The notes beneath the pieces are model-generated. The model was given only the letters and a program-made list of their open reading frames with translations, was not told where the DNA came from and did not search any database. Below, piece after piece: positions 13,073 to 25,500 of a DNA stretch of 64,000 bases. A program made the translations under genes and the position numbers. The stretch is from positions 11,469,640 to 11,533,639 of the forward strand of contig NC_135781.1 in assembly GCF_028453695.1 (NCBI RefSeq). Reading direction: 5' to 3'. This DNA is from Augochlora pura (lineage: Eukaryota > Arthropoda > Insecta > Hymenoptera > Halictidae). Each line of letters begins with the position of its first letter. Position 1 is the stretch's first letter.

Positions 13073-15235
13073 CTGCGTAAACGAGAAAAACGAGGAGACT
13101 TTTACTGATTTTATTATGGCAAGGACTCGATGAGACTTTTGCTGATTTTATTACGCCGGGAACGCGCCGTTCAACCTTCCCGAAACGATATTGCTTTCGT
13201 TCCTCTCGGCGCGGCGTGTTGCTCGGTTTGAACAGTCTGTGTTTTGGTTGTCCCTCGTATCGGTGATATTAGCGAGAGGAGTTTTAGTTAGCGTGCAGCG
13301 GGAACCAAGAAGCTTACGGCCGCCACGAATATGCCATCTTCAAATATTAGGCCATTAATAAAGACCACGAAGCTTCTATAGCGGGCGTGGCGGTCTTTGC
13401 AGACGCGCCACCTGCGCGTATTCCCTCGGGACTTTGTAATCTCAACACGGTTTATTTGCCCTCTCCTGTTTATATGGGACGTGGATGTATTCAATAAGGG
13501 AAACTCATCTGTAAAATTCGATTTGTTGCTTCCGTTCTCCTCGCCCGGACTGCTCGTACGTGAGCTGGCTCGTCCTCCTGCCCTTTATTGACTTCGCGGG
13601 ACCGTAATGAAATGCTGTGTCAAGGTACTTCGGGGGAAACGGAAGTATAATATTGTACATGGATCGATGTCTCGATCGCATATTTGCACACGGACAAAGA
13701 ATCTCGATGTTCCTCTTTATAGCAAACTTTTCAGTACGAAGTTAAACGATTGACTGATGTATTTGTCGAATGGGAAGATCAGATGCGAAAATACGAGTAA
13801 CGGTAAATAAGGTCTTAGTTTCTCAATAATGTGCACGTAATTTCAGTGATGAAAGTAAACATTTTCTTAATTCACATACTTTGATCAATATCTATGCAAA
13901 GCAAAAATTGTTTACGTTGATTGCAATAAACAGAAGTTATGTAAAAATCTTCTTCTCTTCTTAAATAAACTGAAACTGATATGTTGACAGACCAAACACT
14001 TTTAACCTTTTAAAACTTTAAGTGTCAAACTTTTAACACTTTTGACGTTTTACATGGTACCTACTTTTATTTGTCATAAATGTCTAAACTTTGCAGTCTA
14101 ATAATCGCTCATACTAGCATTGAAGTAAGAGAACGATACAGTGACACCTTGCTTTAATGTTTCAGAAAAATGATTTATCTACAATAATTTATGAATTATA
14201 TGTTGTTGAAAAATGACAAATCTGACAACTGATGTATAAATCGCGATGACTTGTTTCGAACATCAGACCTAGCATTTCTAACATAGTTGGACTAGATTTC
14301 ATGATGCTGAAGTGATAAATATCAAATGCGGGACAGTGACAAATTTTCTCACCTGTCAATGTATTGTCACGAGCTTTATGTATCGACATATTATGAACAA
14401 TGGTGAAAACAATTCATTGTTTAGATCTACTGTTTGATGATGCATTATTATTTAAAATAAGTTTATGATCAGATATTGCGTTGCTTTTAGAAAACTCTAC
14501 AATTACTAATTAGCATCTCAATTAATTTTTCATTGCATTATGCGACAATCGTGCTATACTATGCACATATTTTTTATATTTGTATTGCATCATATGATCT
14601 TTTTTAACGGTTATCATATACATCTGAAATATGTGTTCAATATTTATAAAGTATAAGTGAAATTAATTATGTTTTGCTTGTATAATATTACTTCGTGTTT
14701 GTAGGCTTGCAATGTATTATTCAAGTATAGGAATTTTATGGATATGCATGTTAACATGCAAGGTAATTGAAGGTCATATCGCAAAACGAGAAAACGAAAC
14801 ACCACGCATTAAGTAAATGGCGCAAGGGGAGTCGCTCGTCCAGTTCACCTAGCCTCTTCTAATTTTGTTTCAATTTAATAAAAACGACTGGCAGTTATAT
14901 TTATTAAATTATGTACGAAATATTTGTCACGAGTCTGGCTTCTTGTTATAGAGCAAAGGGTTAACACATCAACGACCGCTAAGAAATCTATAAGACATTT
15001 TGAAAACGAAGATTACTCGGATCGCCGAAATGCAATGCAATGTGTCGAATTTTCTCTGAGATTAAACTATACACAATAAACACAGTAGATACAACGTGTA
15101 GAAAACAAGGGTTTGTCTCGAGATTGCAGCACGAAGAAACTCGTGACTAGTCCGTAATAGATGGGGCGCAAAACACGAGAAAACTCGTGAGCGGTCCGGT
15201 AATGTCTTAATGCATACAAGAATGATGATACGCAC
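13073..15235 (-). other. Bx: Intron between the two LIM exons
   Basis: This 2163-base GT-AG intron is in phase 2. The exons on both sides keep an uninterrupted LMO reading frame when it is removed. The part next to the downstream exon (about 13080-13650) is CpG-rich; 13800-15000 is AT-rich. It holds a 16-base perfect palindrome at 14745-14760 and what looks like an orphan piggyBac-type terminus (gcaaagggttaa) at about 14951-14964. I see no further exon in it. Confidence 0.85.
14745..14760. repeat. 16-base perfect palindrome in the LIM intron
   Basis: tgcatgttaacatgca reads the same on both strands. It lies in the intron between the two LMO exons. It may be a binding site for a dimeric factor or may be chance in AT-rich DNA. 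Confidence 0.45.
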
Positions 15236-15373
15236 CTTAGGTAGTCCCTCTTGCACAATATAAGATTGGTCTTCGTGTACAAGGTGGATCCAACCTCGAC
15301 AAGCTTGCACGCGCAGACGCTGCACTTGAGGCAGTCCTCGTGCCAGAACATGTCCAGCGCTCTTAACAGGAAC
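15236..15373 (-). CDS. Bx: LIM-only protein (Beadex/LMO) internal exon: second half of LIM domain 1
   Basis: This 138-base exon begins after the acceptor ctctcaag and ends at the donor AG/gtgcgt. One base completes a codon, then come 45 codons, then two bases (AG) are left over. It starts FLLRALDMFWHEDC and continues KCSVC, VGSTLYTK and LILCKRDYL. These supply the later zinc ligands of a LIM domain: His and Cys of WHEDC, the C-x2-C pair of KCSVC, and C-x2-D of LCKRD. The first C-x2-C knuckle must lie in an upstream exon that I could not find. LMO proteins are nuclear adaptors that bind Chip/LDB and oppose LIM-homeodomain factors such as Apterous in fly wing and neurons. The YTK-LILCKRDYL signature fits Beadex/LMO1/LMO3 better than LMO4 or LIM-homeodomain proteins. 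An oddity is ACKLVEVG where the family usually has DCRLGEVG. There is no start codon: the apparent Met lies inside the domain. Confidence 0.93.
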
Positions 15374-17708
15374 CTTGAGAGCAGAAGAGCATACGATTCT
15401 TGACCGGTGATCTGTACTCCTTCGCCGGCGAAAGTCTACGGTAATCGATCGGGCTATTTACCTTTCCGTGATTGCCTTCTGGCAGAAAGCGCATTCGTGC
15501 TGCACCGCCCCCTTCTTACTTGGCTCGCTTTTGCTTACATCCATCGTCATTTTATTGAATCGTCCTATGGCTGTCCCGTTCTATCTGCGGTCAAACAAAA
15601 CTTTGATTGATCATTACAATTCGACAGGCGTGCGCGCCAGCCCGATAATGCCGGCAATTAATGCGCGCGACGATTATTATATTGTATCGGCTAATTAATT
15701 TCTGCGCGGCCCCGATTAGCGTGCACGGTAAATCACAGCCGTAGCGGGGCCGAATGAATAATCGGATTCGCGTGCTTTTAACAAGTTTCACCGGCATCTG
15801 GCACTAGGACGTCCGCTTGTCTATGAGCAATTAGAGTTACAGGTTCCAGAATTTAACGGCGCGGTTAGAGCCATCTGTGTCCATCCTGAGCGGGGATGGT
15901 TTTCCTCGGTCTGTCCCCGACTCACCCACGCGCCTCTTTCTCGCGATGTGGTCAGAGTTTAGAATCGAATTAGTTTGACCCTCTCCCCCTCCCCCGGCCC
16001 TTCTCACCCTCCCTCTTTCTCTCTTTCTCGGTCTCCGGCATACACGCGCACCACTTATTGCGCGTTTAAACGCCACCGGCTCCTCGGCGTAACGGCTGCA
16101 CGAGTTTCCCGATAAACATTAATTGTTCTCGGTCGAAGACGTATGTAGAGTCCACCCCCCTGGTGCTCCGTTTAAACCGAATTTCAAGGGTTTAACGCTT
16201 ATTTAATCGGCCCGCGTTTTCCGACCTTTTCGCTCGGCCTATCAGATTATTGGTACTGCTCCATTAAGTAGAATTTAGGGAATTCACCGATTACGAAAGA
16301 GTGCCATAAATAGTGCGATTATGGTAAAATTGAGTAGTTGCAGATAGAATTATAAAGGGACTTGCGTGTGCAGATAATTTAATTTAGCGTACCTCTGTAC
16401 ACCTATATCACGAAATAAAATCAGAAATGAACACTATGAACATTATCCCATTTGTTATAGATCAGATTAATAGAGTAATGCTAAGTTTCTGTGAAATTAA
16501 GAAACAAATTAAATTTACTTGAACAAAGTTTAGAACTATTTAAAATAATTTAATATTTTTATTTTTTAGTAATTTATTGTAACTATAATGACACAATCTT
16601 AGATGAAAAAGACAAGAATGTGTGTAAATATTAAAATAATTCTTTTCTTAACAGTTGGAAAAATTTATATGGTCTTTAAATATTTAAATATTCGGCAGAC
16701 ATCGCCTGTCAAATTCGAGTTTGACACAGAAGATGTTTCTATGTGAGAACTTGTCATTCCCACTTAAGGGATTAAAATAGTAGACAGATTTAGAGAATTT
16801 ATAAACGTCAATCTATCATTTTTAATTTATATTTCAATTTCTATTGTACAGTCAATATAAAAAAATTATAAATGTGTGAATAGTAATTAGAGTGGTACTA
16901 CAATCGTGTAAATAATTTTAAAAAAGAGTGTCTTTCAAAGTGATTCATTCATTACAGTGTTACTGTATGTTTCAGTATTGGTCTTCATAAATATTGTTGA
17001 AAATAGGAACAAGTTATAAAATTTGTGTAGAAGTCTAATACAATGGGAATGCTAGTTCCCCCGTAAGTTAGTACATATTGTTCTATATTGACTTTAAATT
17101 TATAAGTACCTCTCTGGGCAACATTGGTTCTTATTAAGATGACAATATGTGCAGTGATGGCTGGGTTATCAAAAATTGCTCGGATTCGACAGTTCGGTTA
17201 TCTTTTCGTCGCCGATTTAATTCCGCTAGATTGATTCGAGTCACCCGGTATATTTACGAGTACCCGAGGATGCTATGAGCAAAGTTTGTGCGGTTTCAAT
17301 ATGTCCTCTCCCCTTAGCCTGGACACAATATTACGGGGACGTTAATATCTTCTATGCGGTGGAGACTCCGAAGCAAATATTAATACCGAGCCTTTGATAT
17401 GTTAATTGCTAAAGACCGAAGTATCAGAAACTCGTGCCATCGAACACGGTTTTCCTTTCGGTGGAGCAGTGAGGTATATCTTAATTTTTTTGTAGGAGCA
17501 AAAAGACGAGCATTGCCCGAAATCTGATAAACTAGCAAAATGTATCGATGAGTAAATTATATTAAATTAATGAAGTTGATGATATTAATTTTTTTTTTTA
17601 ACGATCTTTTTTCGGTAATTGAAAGAAACTTGTGGCCGTGTGATTTATTTTAAAACTTACGTGATAAAAGTGTATATTCTCAGATTTTTAAATAGGCTAG
17701 AGATGCCT

Positions 17709-17857
17709 CAGTTTCTGTGTTCCCACACCAAAAACGTATAGAAAAAGAAAAGTTTTATATATAAATTAATATATGTTTTCATTCAGGGATAGGTATCAAT
17801 TCGTATATAAAACTTTTATTTTCCTATACCTTTTTAATCAGGGAGCACAAGAAATTG
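17709..17857. repeat. Imperfect inverted repeat / long hairpin
   Basis: The left arm 17709-17762 and right arm 17803-17857 fold back with a 40-base loop. The inner 27 positions match at 24 sites (gtatag...aaaagttttatat against its complement). The outer part pairs cagtttctgtgttccc with gggagcacaagaaattg, allowing one gap. It could be a MITE remnant, or a transcribed hairpin if the intron RNA is processed. I do not recognise a known microRNA in either arm. Confidence 0.65.
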
Positions 17858-18119
17858 TAATAGACACTGAAACTGGGATATATATCCTTCTGTGGGATAG
17901 GTGAATTTTCGTAGATGAAGAAAGTAATAATGAACAATTTGTAGTCATTTCTATTTGTTCCGTAGTTATTAAAATTATACATAACAAACTCATCGGATAT
18001 AAGTGGAAGGCACGTATTTACTTTTTAGAAAAATCGGCAACTGCACGAAGGTTGCTCTAACTATTTACGAGAAATACCGTACAGAAGCGCGTTCATTATT
18101 CCTTGTTATTATTTCTGAA

Positions 18120-18300
18120 CAATCAAGCCGGCAGCGAGCACAACATTAAAGCGAGTTAATTAACTGGTCATTTGCGCGCCTTCGCGGCCATCGATACATC
18201 GAATACGACATAAATAATGCTTTAATTATTATTCGTAAACATATATTCGTACGAGTGCAGTGATTAATGGAATAACCAACTAGCGCGGTAAATTATACAA
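18120..18300. promoter_or_regulatory. Candidate cis-regulatory block rich in homeodomain sites
   Basis: Homeodomain-type TAAT cores are clustered: TTAATTAA at 18156-18163, TTTAATTATTATT at 18221-18233 and GATTAATGG at 18262-18270. CpG-rich words lie between them. Mixed AT/CpG texture of this kind is common in conserved enhancers of developmental genes, and LMO genes have many. No conservation data are available, so this is only a candidate. Confidence 0.2.
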
Positions 18301-21300
18301 ACTATTAAATCCAAATGCACGCAAAGTTACCCACATAATAATCACGTGTCGATCGAACTCGTCCCGTTGAAATATATGCGCGACATTAATACATACCGCC
18401 GTTATTATAGGTCGATTAAAGCCTTTGTTAATGCGTTAATCGGGAAAATATTCAATGGGAATACATTTAGCGGAATCGAGCGATAACAATCGCCGGTCCG
18501 CGCGGAATGGTCCAAATTTTTCCATACGTTCGCAGCAAACACCGTCGACGGTGAATCGGTGCTACGGTTCCCTTTGAGACGAGAAGCGAGCGAGCGCGTA
18601 CACTATAATAACAAAAGTATTTTCGAGTTGGGCATACTGGAATTCGACCGCACGAAATTCCTGTGGAAGCCAACCCGAATACCGGCGTCGACCTCGAAGG
18701 TCTTCGCGGACCCTATGCGGTCAGTCAATTTCCACTTTGTTCCAGAATTTTTGTGGACTATCGCGGTCACTCTGGTACACGTCTCACGCGGTCGTCCCGC
18801 CGCGATTCGTCGAAATAAGTTGCTGAACGCGAATCACGCGCGGCGCGAACCCAGCGCATTTAATTAGCAATTTAAATGCACCATTATCAAAACATCGGCC
18901 GTGATTCCGCAGCAACATTAACGCCGGTTATTCACCAATATCGCGACTACCTTTTCGTGGTTCGCGTGGCATTAATTGCTCGGCGGAGAAGTTACTATCA
19001 CCGAAAAGCCGGCGAAGCACAGTGGAAATGGTTCGCTGGAACGTTACCGAAGGGTCCATAACGAGAGAGCACGCGAGCCTACCCTTCGAAAGCTGCTCGC
19101 ATCGCTAGCGATCTGTTCATCAGGTACGTGATCAGATCATCCACGGACGCTGCTCCTCAAAGCGACGATAATTCGATTATCTCCGTACACGTTCGACGAC
19201 CACCGACATGTCCTCCAATCGGTACATCTTCATGGTTACCCAACTTCCTGAATCTAATTAGATTATTTCCACGCATTATGTTCTCTCTTTGCAGCATCCT
19301 TTTTTCCTGGAGCACCACGTCACGCCGGCTCTGACTTTGACCGTCTCGTTGCCCCGTGGATTTCACTTTAAACGTATCAATTAATTACAGGGGGTCTTAC
19401 ACAAACGGGAGTCAATGACACGTCGGCAATACGTCGCAGATCCTGCACGGCGATTCGGTCGATTCACGGTATTAAGGATGATTTAATTTGAATTACTCAT
19501 TAGAAGCTGAATGAACTGATCCGTTATTCCTACTCAATTACTTCACGAACGATCCTGCAGAATGCGGGCTTCATTATTTACCCCGAATAGATTTCAAGAC
19601 AGCGTATATTACATATAGACTATGCATTTGTGACAAGAATGCGTAGTTCTAATCATTAAAGTTATTAAAGACATTTTCAGTGTAGTTCTTGTTATTCGTA
19701 TAACAGATGCGGGCAATTTAGTTTAGTAATCACTTATCTACGATGTTATTTTCTAGGAAAAATGTTTTATTAAAACAATACCTTATCAATACTAAGGACG
19801 TAAATGAGAAAAAGTAATTCATTTGATGTATTCTAGTCAATAGTATATTTCTTAATGTTTAATAGTTAACAAATTTCGAAAACCTTTAGGGTTGCGGAAC
19901 CGGTTACTGTGGGCTTACCAATTGTAAATCAAACTATTCATTCCTTTATTTACTTCATTTTTTAATATAAAAATTTGCTATGCCTTATTCGATAGATAAA
20001 AAGCTAATTACGCACGGAAACAAGACAAAGGCACAGCAATTGGTCACCCCATAGCGACGTTAAAGAGTAAAACGTAATTGCGTTAAATTTGGCTCATTTA
20101 GTTCATTATACTGTAATCAACTTGCGTAAACTGATTATTGTTACGGTTTCTGGAATGCGAAAGAGTTAAAGCAGCACTTGTGACTTTTAGCTTGGCAGTT
20201 TCGGTGATTCTGCGGAAGGTTTTCGATTGATAATCGCGCTTAACGTATACAAAAGTTGACCAAGACTTTGTTAAAATTCCTTGAAAACGTGAAACAAGAG
20301 ACGGGGGTTGCCTCTCTATTTATCGACGTAACTGGGCAGTCTCGATGCAGTTCTCAAGGCTCCGCCCCCGCAGCATTCGCGACACTCCCAGAGCACCACC
20401 CCTGGAATCTCGGCGCCGGAAAAACGAAATATTCCGCGTTTTCCCTGATACGTGGCAACGTTTCCTGTCGGCCGACCCGATTGTCCTTAAAATCAGTGTT
20501 TTGAAAAATTTATTCGCACGTAAGGGACGGCCGCGCAAAAATTCTTCCCTGGCTGGCTCGCGAGCGCCCACCGCTTTTGTCTTTAATAATGCCTCCCGCG
20601 GAAGCGTTATCTTTTACTTTTAGGACGAGAGTACGGGCATCCGGTGAGTCGGTCCATTAATTAGGCGGGCCACATTAAGCCGAGCATTAATATACTCCGC
20701 TGGCTGTTTTGTTTTATCCCGCAGGAAGGACGTAACCTTCCCCGGAGGTTGAAGGGGGCAGCCAGGCAACGGCGAGAGGGGGAATTATTTCGACGGCGGC
20801 AGCCTGCTAATCCGAGGTAGCATGCTACTGCCTTACCCCCAGAGACTGTTTAAATTCTGTAAATCGTACCATGTAGCCCCCAGTTCCTTCAAGCGGACAC
20901 ACGGCACTGCCACTCGTTTCCGGAAAATTAAAGAAGTTGATAAGGCTTTTCGTTGTCTCAGTTATTTTGTCGTGAACGACTTCGTCGTTTCGCATTCACA
21001 GTCAGATTTTCGTCGGTCTGTTAATAATCAATGTTTTGCACCAGATGTTCACTCCATGATTAATGTCAATTACTGCTGATTACTGTCAAGATTTCATTGA
21101 TTTTAGGAAATGTTTATCACATTATAATACCAAATTCTAGTTAAATAGAATAAGCGTGTTCGGAGTTATATTGTTTAATACATTTCTTCTAGTGAGTCTT
21201 CAGGAAAATATAACCGAGTATGTTTAAGGTCTAATTCTTTAGAAATGTTTTCAACACCTTTCTTTTAGACACGTTAATTTTTGTATAGAGCTGTATGATA

Positions 21301-22513
21301 CTTTAATACAAAATTTGTATTATGCCCACAGACGCACACTTTATTCAACATTTGGCTAGTCTTCGATTCTTCGTCAATTTTGCAATTGTTCTACTTTTAT
21401 ACATATAGGGGAATATAAGAGGCGACATGTTCTAATATAAAAAGTTAAGCTATATACCTTTTAATAAACAATAAAGCTTTCTTGAAGTTGATGGACAGCA
21501 TATACATATTATTTATGTACTCACATTGAAATAAAATTCAAATAGCAAACTCTTAATTACATAAATTGCTAAATAATTACAACCTACATAATTATTGAAT
21601 TAGAAGGAATCCATTAGCAATATCAAGGAAGATATCATTGAAGACATCATCGAAGTCTAAGATACTTAACGGTCACAAACCAAATGAATACGAATACCAC
21701 GCAGATGAAAATTGGAAGACGATTAGCAGCGCGAAACCTCAGCAAGTCGACTTACACGCGTGTTTAGGTCAGCCACGACCAGGGCGCAAGGTAACGATGT
21801 AATTTAACGGGAGAAAGGAATATTTCCTACGGAATAAATCTCGCGTAACACCGCCAGTGAAATCCCCGTTTACCCGGTATTCAGCCCTTGCTAATGGGGG
21901 TAATTTAAGGGATGTTTTAAGCGGTCCGCTGGCGCCGCCGCCGACACACGTGAGTAGCAAAAAGTTCACGTATTACAGCCGCGGTCATGCCGTAATCACA
22001 CATTAGCATTCCGAAGGCCGATGTCGAGCGAAAACACTGCGCTCGTACTTTCCGGCGCCGCGAAACCGGAATCAAAATCCTTGAACCGAACGGAAGAACG
22101 ACATTCGACTTGCCCAAATATTCTCATATATGAAATATATCGAATGATTTTGGAAAACGTTGAAACGTCGTAATACTATCAGCGGAATCGACATATTTCA
22201 GCAAGGTAATTATAGCGAAAATTCTCGACGGGGAAGTCATCGTTCCGGATAATTTTCATCCACCGCGCCCCTTAAGGCCGACGGAAACGACAGAACGGAC
22301 AAACGGTCTGTTTAACAAGTTCTTTCGCGCCGATAAACGCGACCGCAGTGTCTCCACTCTTTTTCTCTTCATATTTGTCGTCCTCTTCTGCCAGGCGCCG
22401 GTTAATGAAATTCTAGTCAGGCCGCGGTATTCTTTCGTCAGGTGGTGATGCCACCTACCCTCGGTTACGTTGTCGGCTCTACGTTTCTTTGTTTTTTCGC
22501 ATCTCTCCCTTCC

Positions 22514-22516
<3 letters not shown>

Positions 22517-22548
<32 letters not shown>
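22517..22548 (+). repeat. (TC)16 microsatellite
   Basis: Thirty-two bases of uninterrupted TC. It sits in a pyrimidine-rich stretch (about 22500-22630). It creates Ser/Leu-rich frames that should not be taken as genes. On the minus strand it is (GA)n, a potential GAGA-factor binding tract. Confidence 0.95.
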
Positions 22549-22552
<4 letters not shown>

Positions 22553-25500
22553 TCGCTCTTTCCACTGTTTTGTTTCCTTTTCTTTCGTTTTTTTCGTCAT
22601 TCAACTGTCTCTCCCGCTATCTCTCCATCGCCCACCTACGCTTCTCCACGGCCAGGAGGGGGGAGGGGGGTGGCCTCGCAGTCTTGCAGAGCGCCGTGCG
22701 GGGGCGGTTTGGGGGTTGCGTACGTCGCGGCGCGGAGGGTCGGCGGCTGAAATGGGGTGGTGTGCAGTCAGATTACGCTAAGCTATGCCCGTACGTGCTC
22801 GCATGGAAGTTCCACCCCTCACCAGGTTTGCCACCCCGCCTGGGAAAATGTATTTATTGTTGTTTGTCCAGCGTTCTGTGTATGGCCACCGCCGGTGAGA
22901 CCGCCGCGTGGTGGGGAGAGAGAATCGCCCGAGGTTGAAGTTGAAAAAAAAAAATTGCCCGGGGACGACCGCCGCGATGCCGAGCATAAATTTAACCGAT
23001 GCTCACACCTCCCCGCCTCGCCTTCCAGAATCCCCCGGAACGATCCTCCTCCTCCTCGTTTTTTTGGATTTCAATCCCGTCGCCCGCTTAAATACATTCG
23101 GGATTACGCTGGAAAGACGCGTATCCCGGCTGCAAGAAGCTGGATCAACTTCCGCTTCTTTTGTTTCTTTGCTACGCGAAACGGTCGTTTGTAATTGATT
23201 TCGAAATATGAGCTTGGCTGAAAATGAAAACCAATTTAACCCTCTCGGTGTCGGCTAAAATATGAATGGATTGTAGGAGAAATGTTTATTGTTTACATTA
23301 TTTTTATTGATCCGTGTTGTATGCCAAATGAATATCATTTTGGTCGTTCACGACCACTATTTTTTCCGTTCTATTCATTTTTATTGTTTAAATAATTTAT
23401 CAAATGCAACGTATCACTATTGAGGAATGACTTTTAAAAATTAACGTGTAATTAACTTAAGAATACAAAGATCAGCGTAGATCAAATTTTTGTTAATAAT
23501 TATAACAATAAATTGGTTCTCCATGTACGACGTGTAGACTAAACTAAAAACATGTCATTCTTGTGCTAATTGAAAATGCAAAGCACAGTCGGATGTTTCA
23601 CCAGCTGTGAAAAGTAATTATTATAATTCTTTTCATATTCTGGAACTCCTTTTTAAATAATTTTTTAACCCCAAGTGAGGCATTGAAAAATTGCCGTCAA
23701 ATATACGTCATTACCCGTTTTTTGTTTCTGTCAATTAGGCAATTTTCTGGTGTGATCTTTTCGTCGTCATTTTCGGTCGGACGGGAATCAAAGATCGAGC
23801 ATTCAGCCGAACAGCATTAGGCCTCGGATTGGGAACGATCGAAACGGTTCTTATCGTCCGGTAATCGGTTCTGCCGGTCGCGATCCGATACATTGCCGAT
23901 GCCGACGACAAAGGGGCTATAACAACTTCGGAAACTTTTATCTTGTAGGATTAATGGTCGGATTAAAGTATTTGCAGCGGGATGCGGGCTGATTGGGGTA
24001 AATCGTGGTGGGATTAGAACTTGATTGGCTAATTTGTAAGTGTCCCCGGCAGCCGGATACGAACTTAACGATCGATCGGTGTCCGCCTTCCACATACGTG
24101 CTCAGCAATTCTCGCTCGGTGATGCCGAGACGTTGAGAACGAGTGCGGGAGACTAATTCGCGGAGACGGTTCGTGAAAACGAATTAGATTGTACCGGGAT
24201 GAAACTCCCGAGAATAAAGCGGAAGCTACGAATAATGATTCTATAAATGACCGTGTTCTGTACCAGGCTAAAATTAATACCTCGTCGGATTTAGCGTATC
24301 CTCGTCATTATGAATAAGACTGCTAAAAACCGATCTGTGCCTGCGGAAGTTGACACTTTATCCACTGCAGTCTTATTAATAGACTTTTAAATTATTTGGC
24401 TACGTCTAAAAGAAGTTCAATAATCTTCATTTGAACAGTTACCTCGACGAAACCTATTAAGTATCGGCAATTTATTATTTGATCAAAGTTCTTCAGTTAT
24501 TAATGATTTGATCCCGGAGAAGCCGAATTCGTAGTTACAGACTATCGTATTAGAAGTCCTTAATTTAACTTAGCAACCGATACTATCTATAAAATTATAT
24601 CAATATGACACGGCTTGTAATTGAATTATATTTATAGATGTTATTGCATATTATCGATGTAATAACTGCCGGTTGGATTTATTTAATAATTATTTAAAAA
24701 TGATCTTGTATATTTCTTCCTCGAAGGAATCACCCTTGAATGTCTATGATACGATACGATCTGCCGATGCATGACGGGATACGCTTTTGACTTATCACTC
24801 CGTTATCTATGATCTCACAGTGAAGCGTGTTATCTTTCTTTAAAATAAAGTCGTAGTCGAACGTTTATCTTTCAGACACCGCCACACCAATTTACAGATC
24901 CGAAGGATAACGAACACGAGCCGAAATTCTAAAGCTTTGTCGCTAGCACAAGGGTTCCTGCTTCAGCTTTCTGTGTAGTAAACACATTCCGGCGCCAATT
25001 ACCGACGACCAAGTGGCCGTGTACAATTTGTTTCGAGCCGGCCAGATCGAACGGTTTATCGTCACGTGCAGGCATCGCTCGAACGAAGGACCCTGTACAG
25101 TCCGACTGCGAGATTAGCCCTCCTCCATCTCGAGTGGTCAAGGCTACTTAATGTGCGGTCAGTGCATGCGGCGGGGCGTCAGACTGATTTACATCGTATC
25201 CCTTCACCGAAAGCGAGTGCGCGTCGGATAGCCTGTGGTCGGCTGAGAGATGTGGCCGACGATCGGGAGACATCGATTCACGGCCGGTGGCGTTCTGCAT
25301 ATACCTCTTACGAATTAGGAAACCGCGAAAGGGGACGGCGGACAGGCGCGTAGTCGGCGACGAGTCCCGTGGAAGAAGACGGATCGCCGCGGTGGCGCGC
25401 GAATAAGAAAATCCGCCATGGAATAAGAGCCCGGCGACGCCAAAAATCGCCGCTGCTGCGAGGATCCTCGCGGACCAGATCGGCTGGCCGATCCTCTCTG

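Noticed and set aside
15067..15235. Extension of the LIM exon frame past the donor site to a stop at about 15067
   Set aside because: The sequence after DYLR has no LIM character, and a good donor (AG/gtgcgt) joins in phase to the next LIM exon. This is intron read-through.
22442..23194. Several overlapping plus-strand frames of 95-149 codons
   Set aside because: Three frames are open at once through a TC microsatellite and GC-rich DNA. No domain, splice pattern or consistent codon bias.
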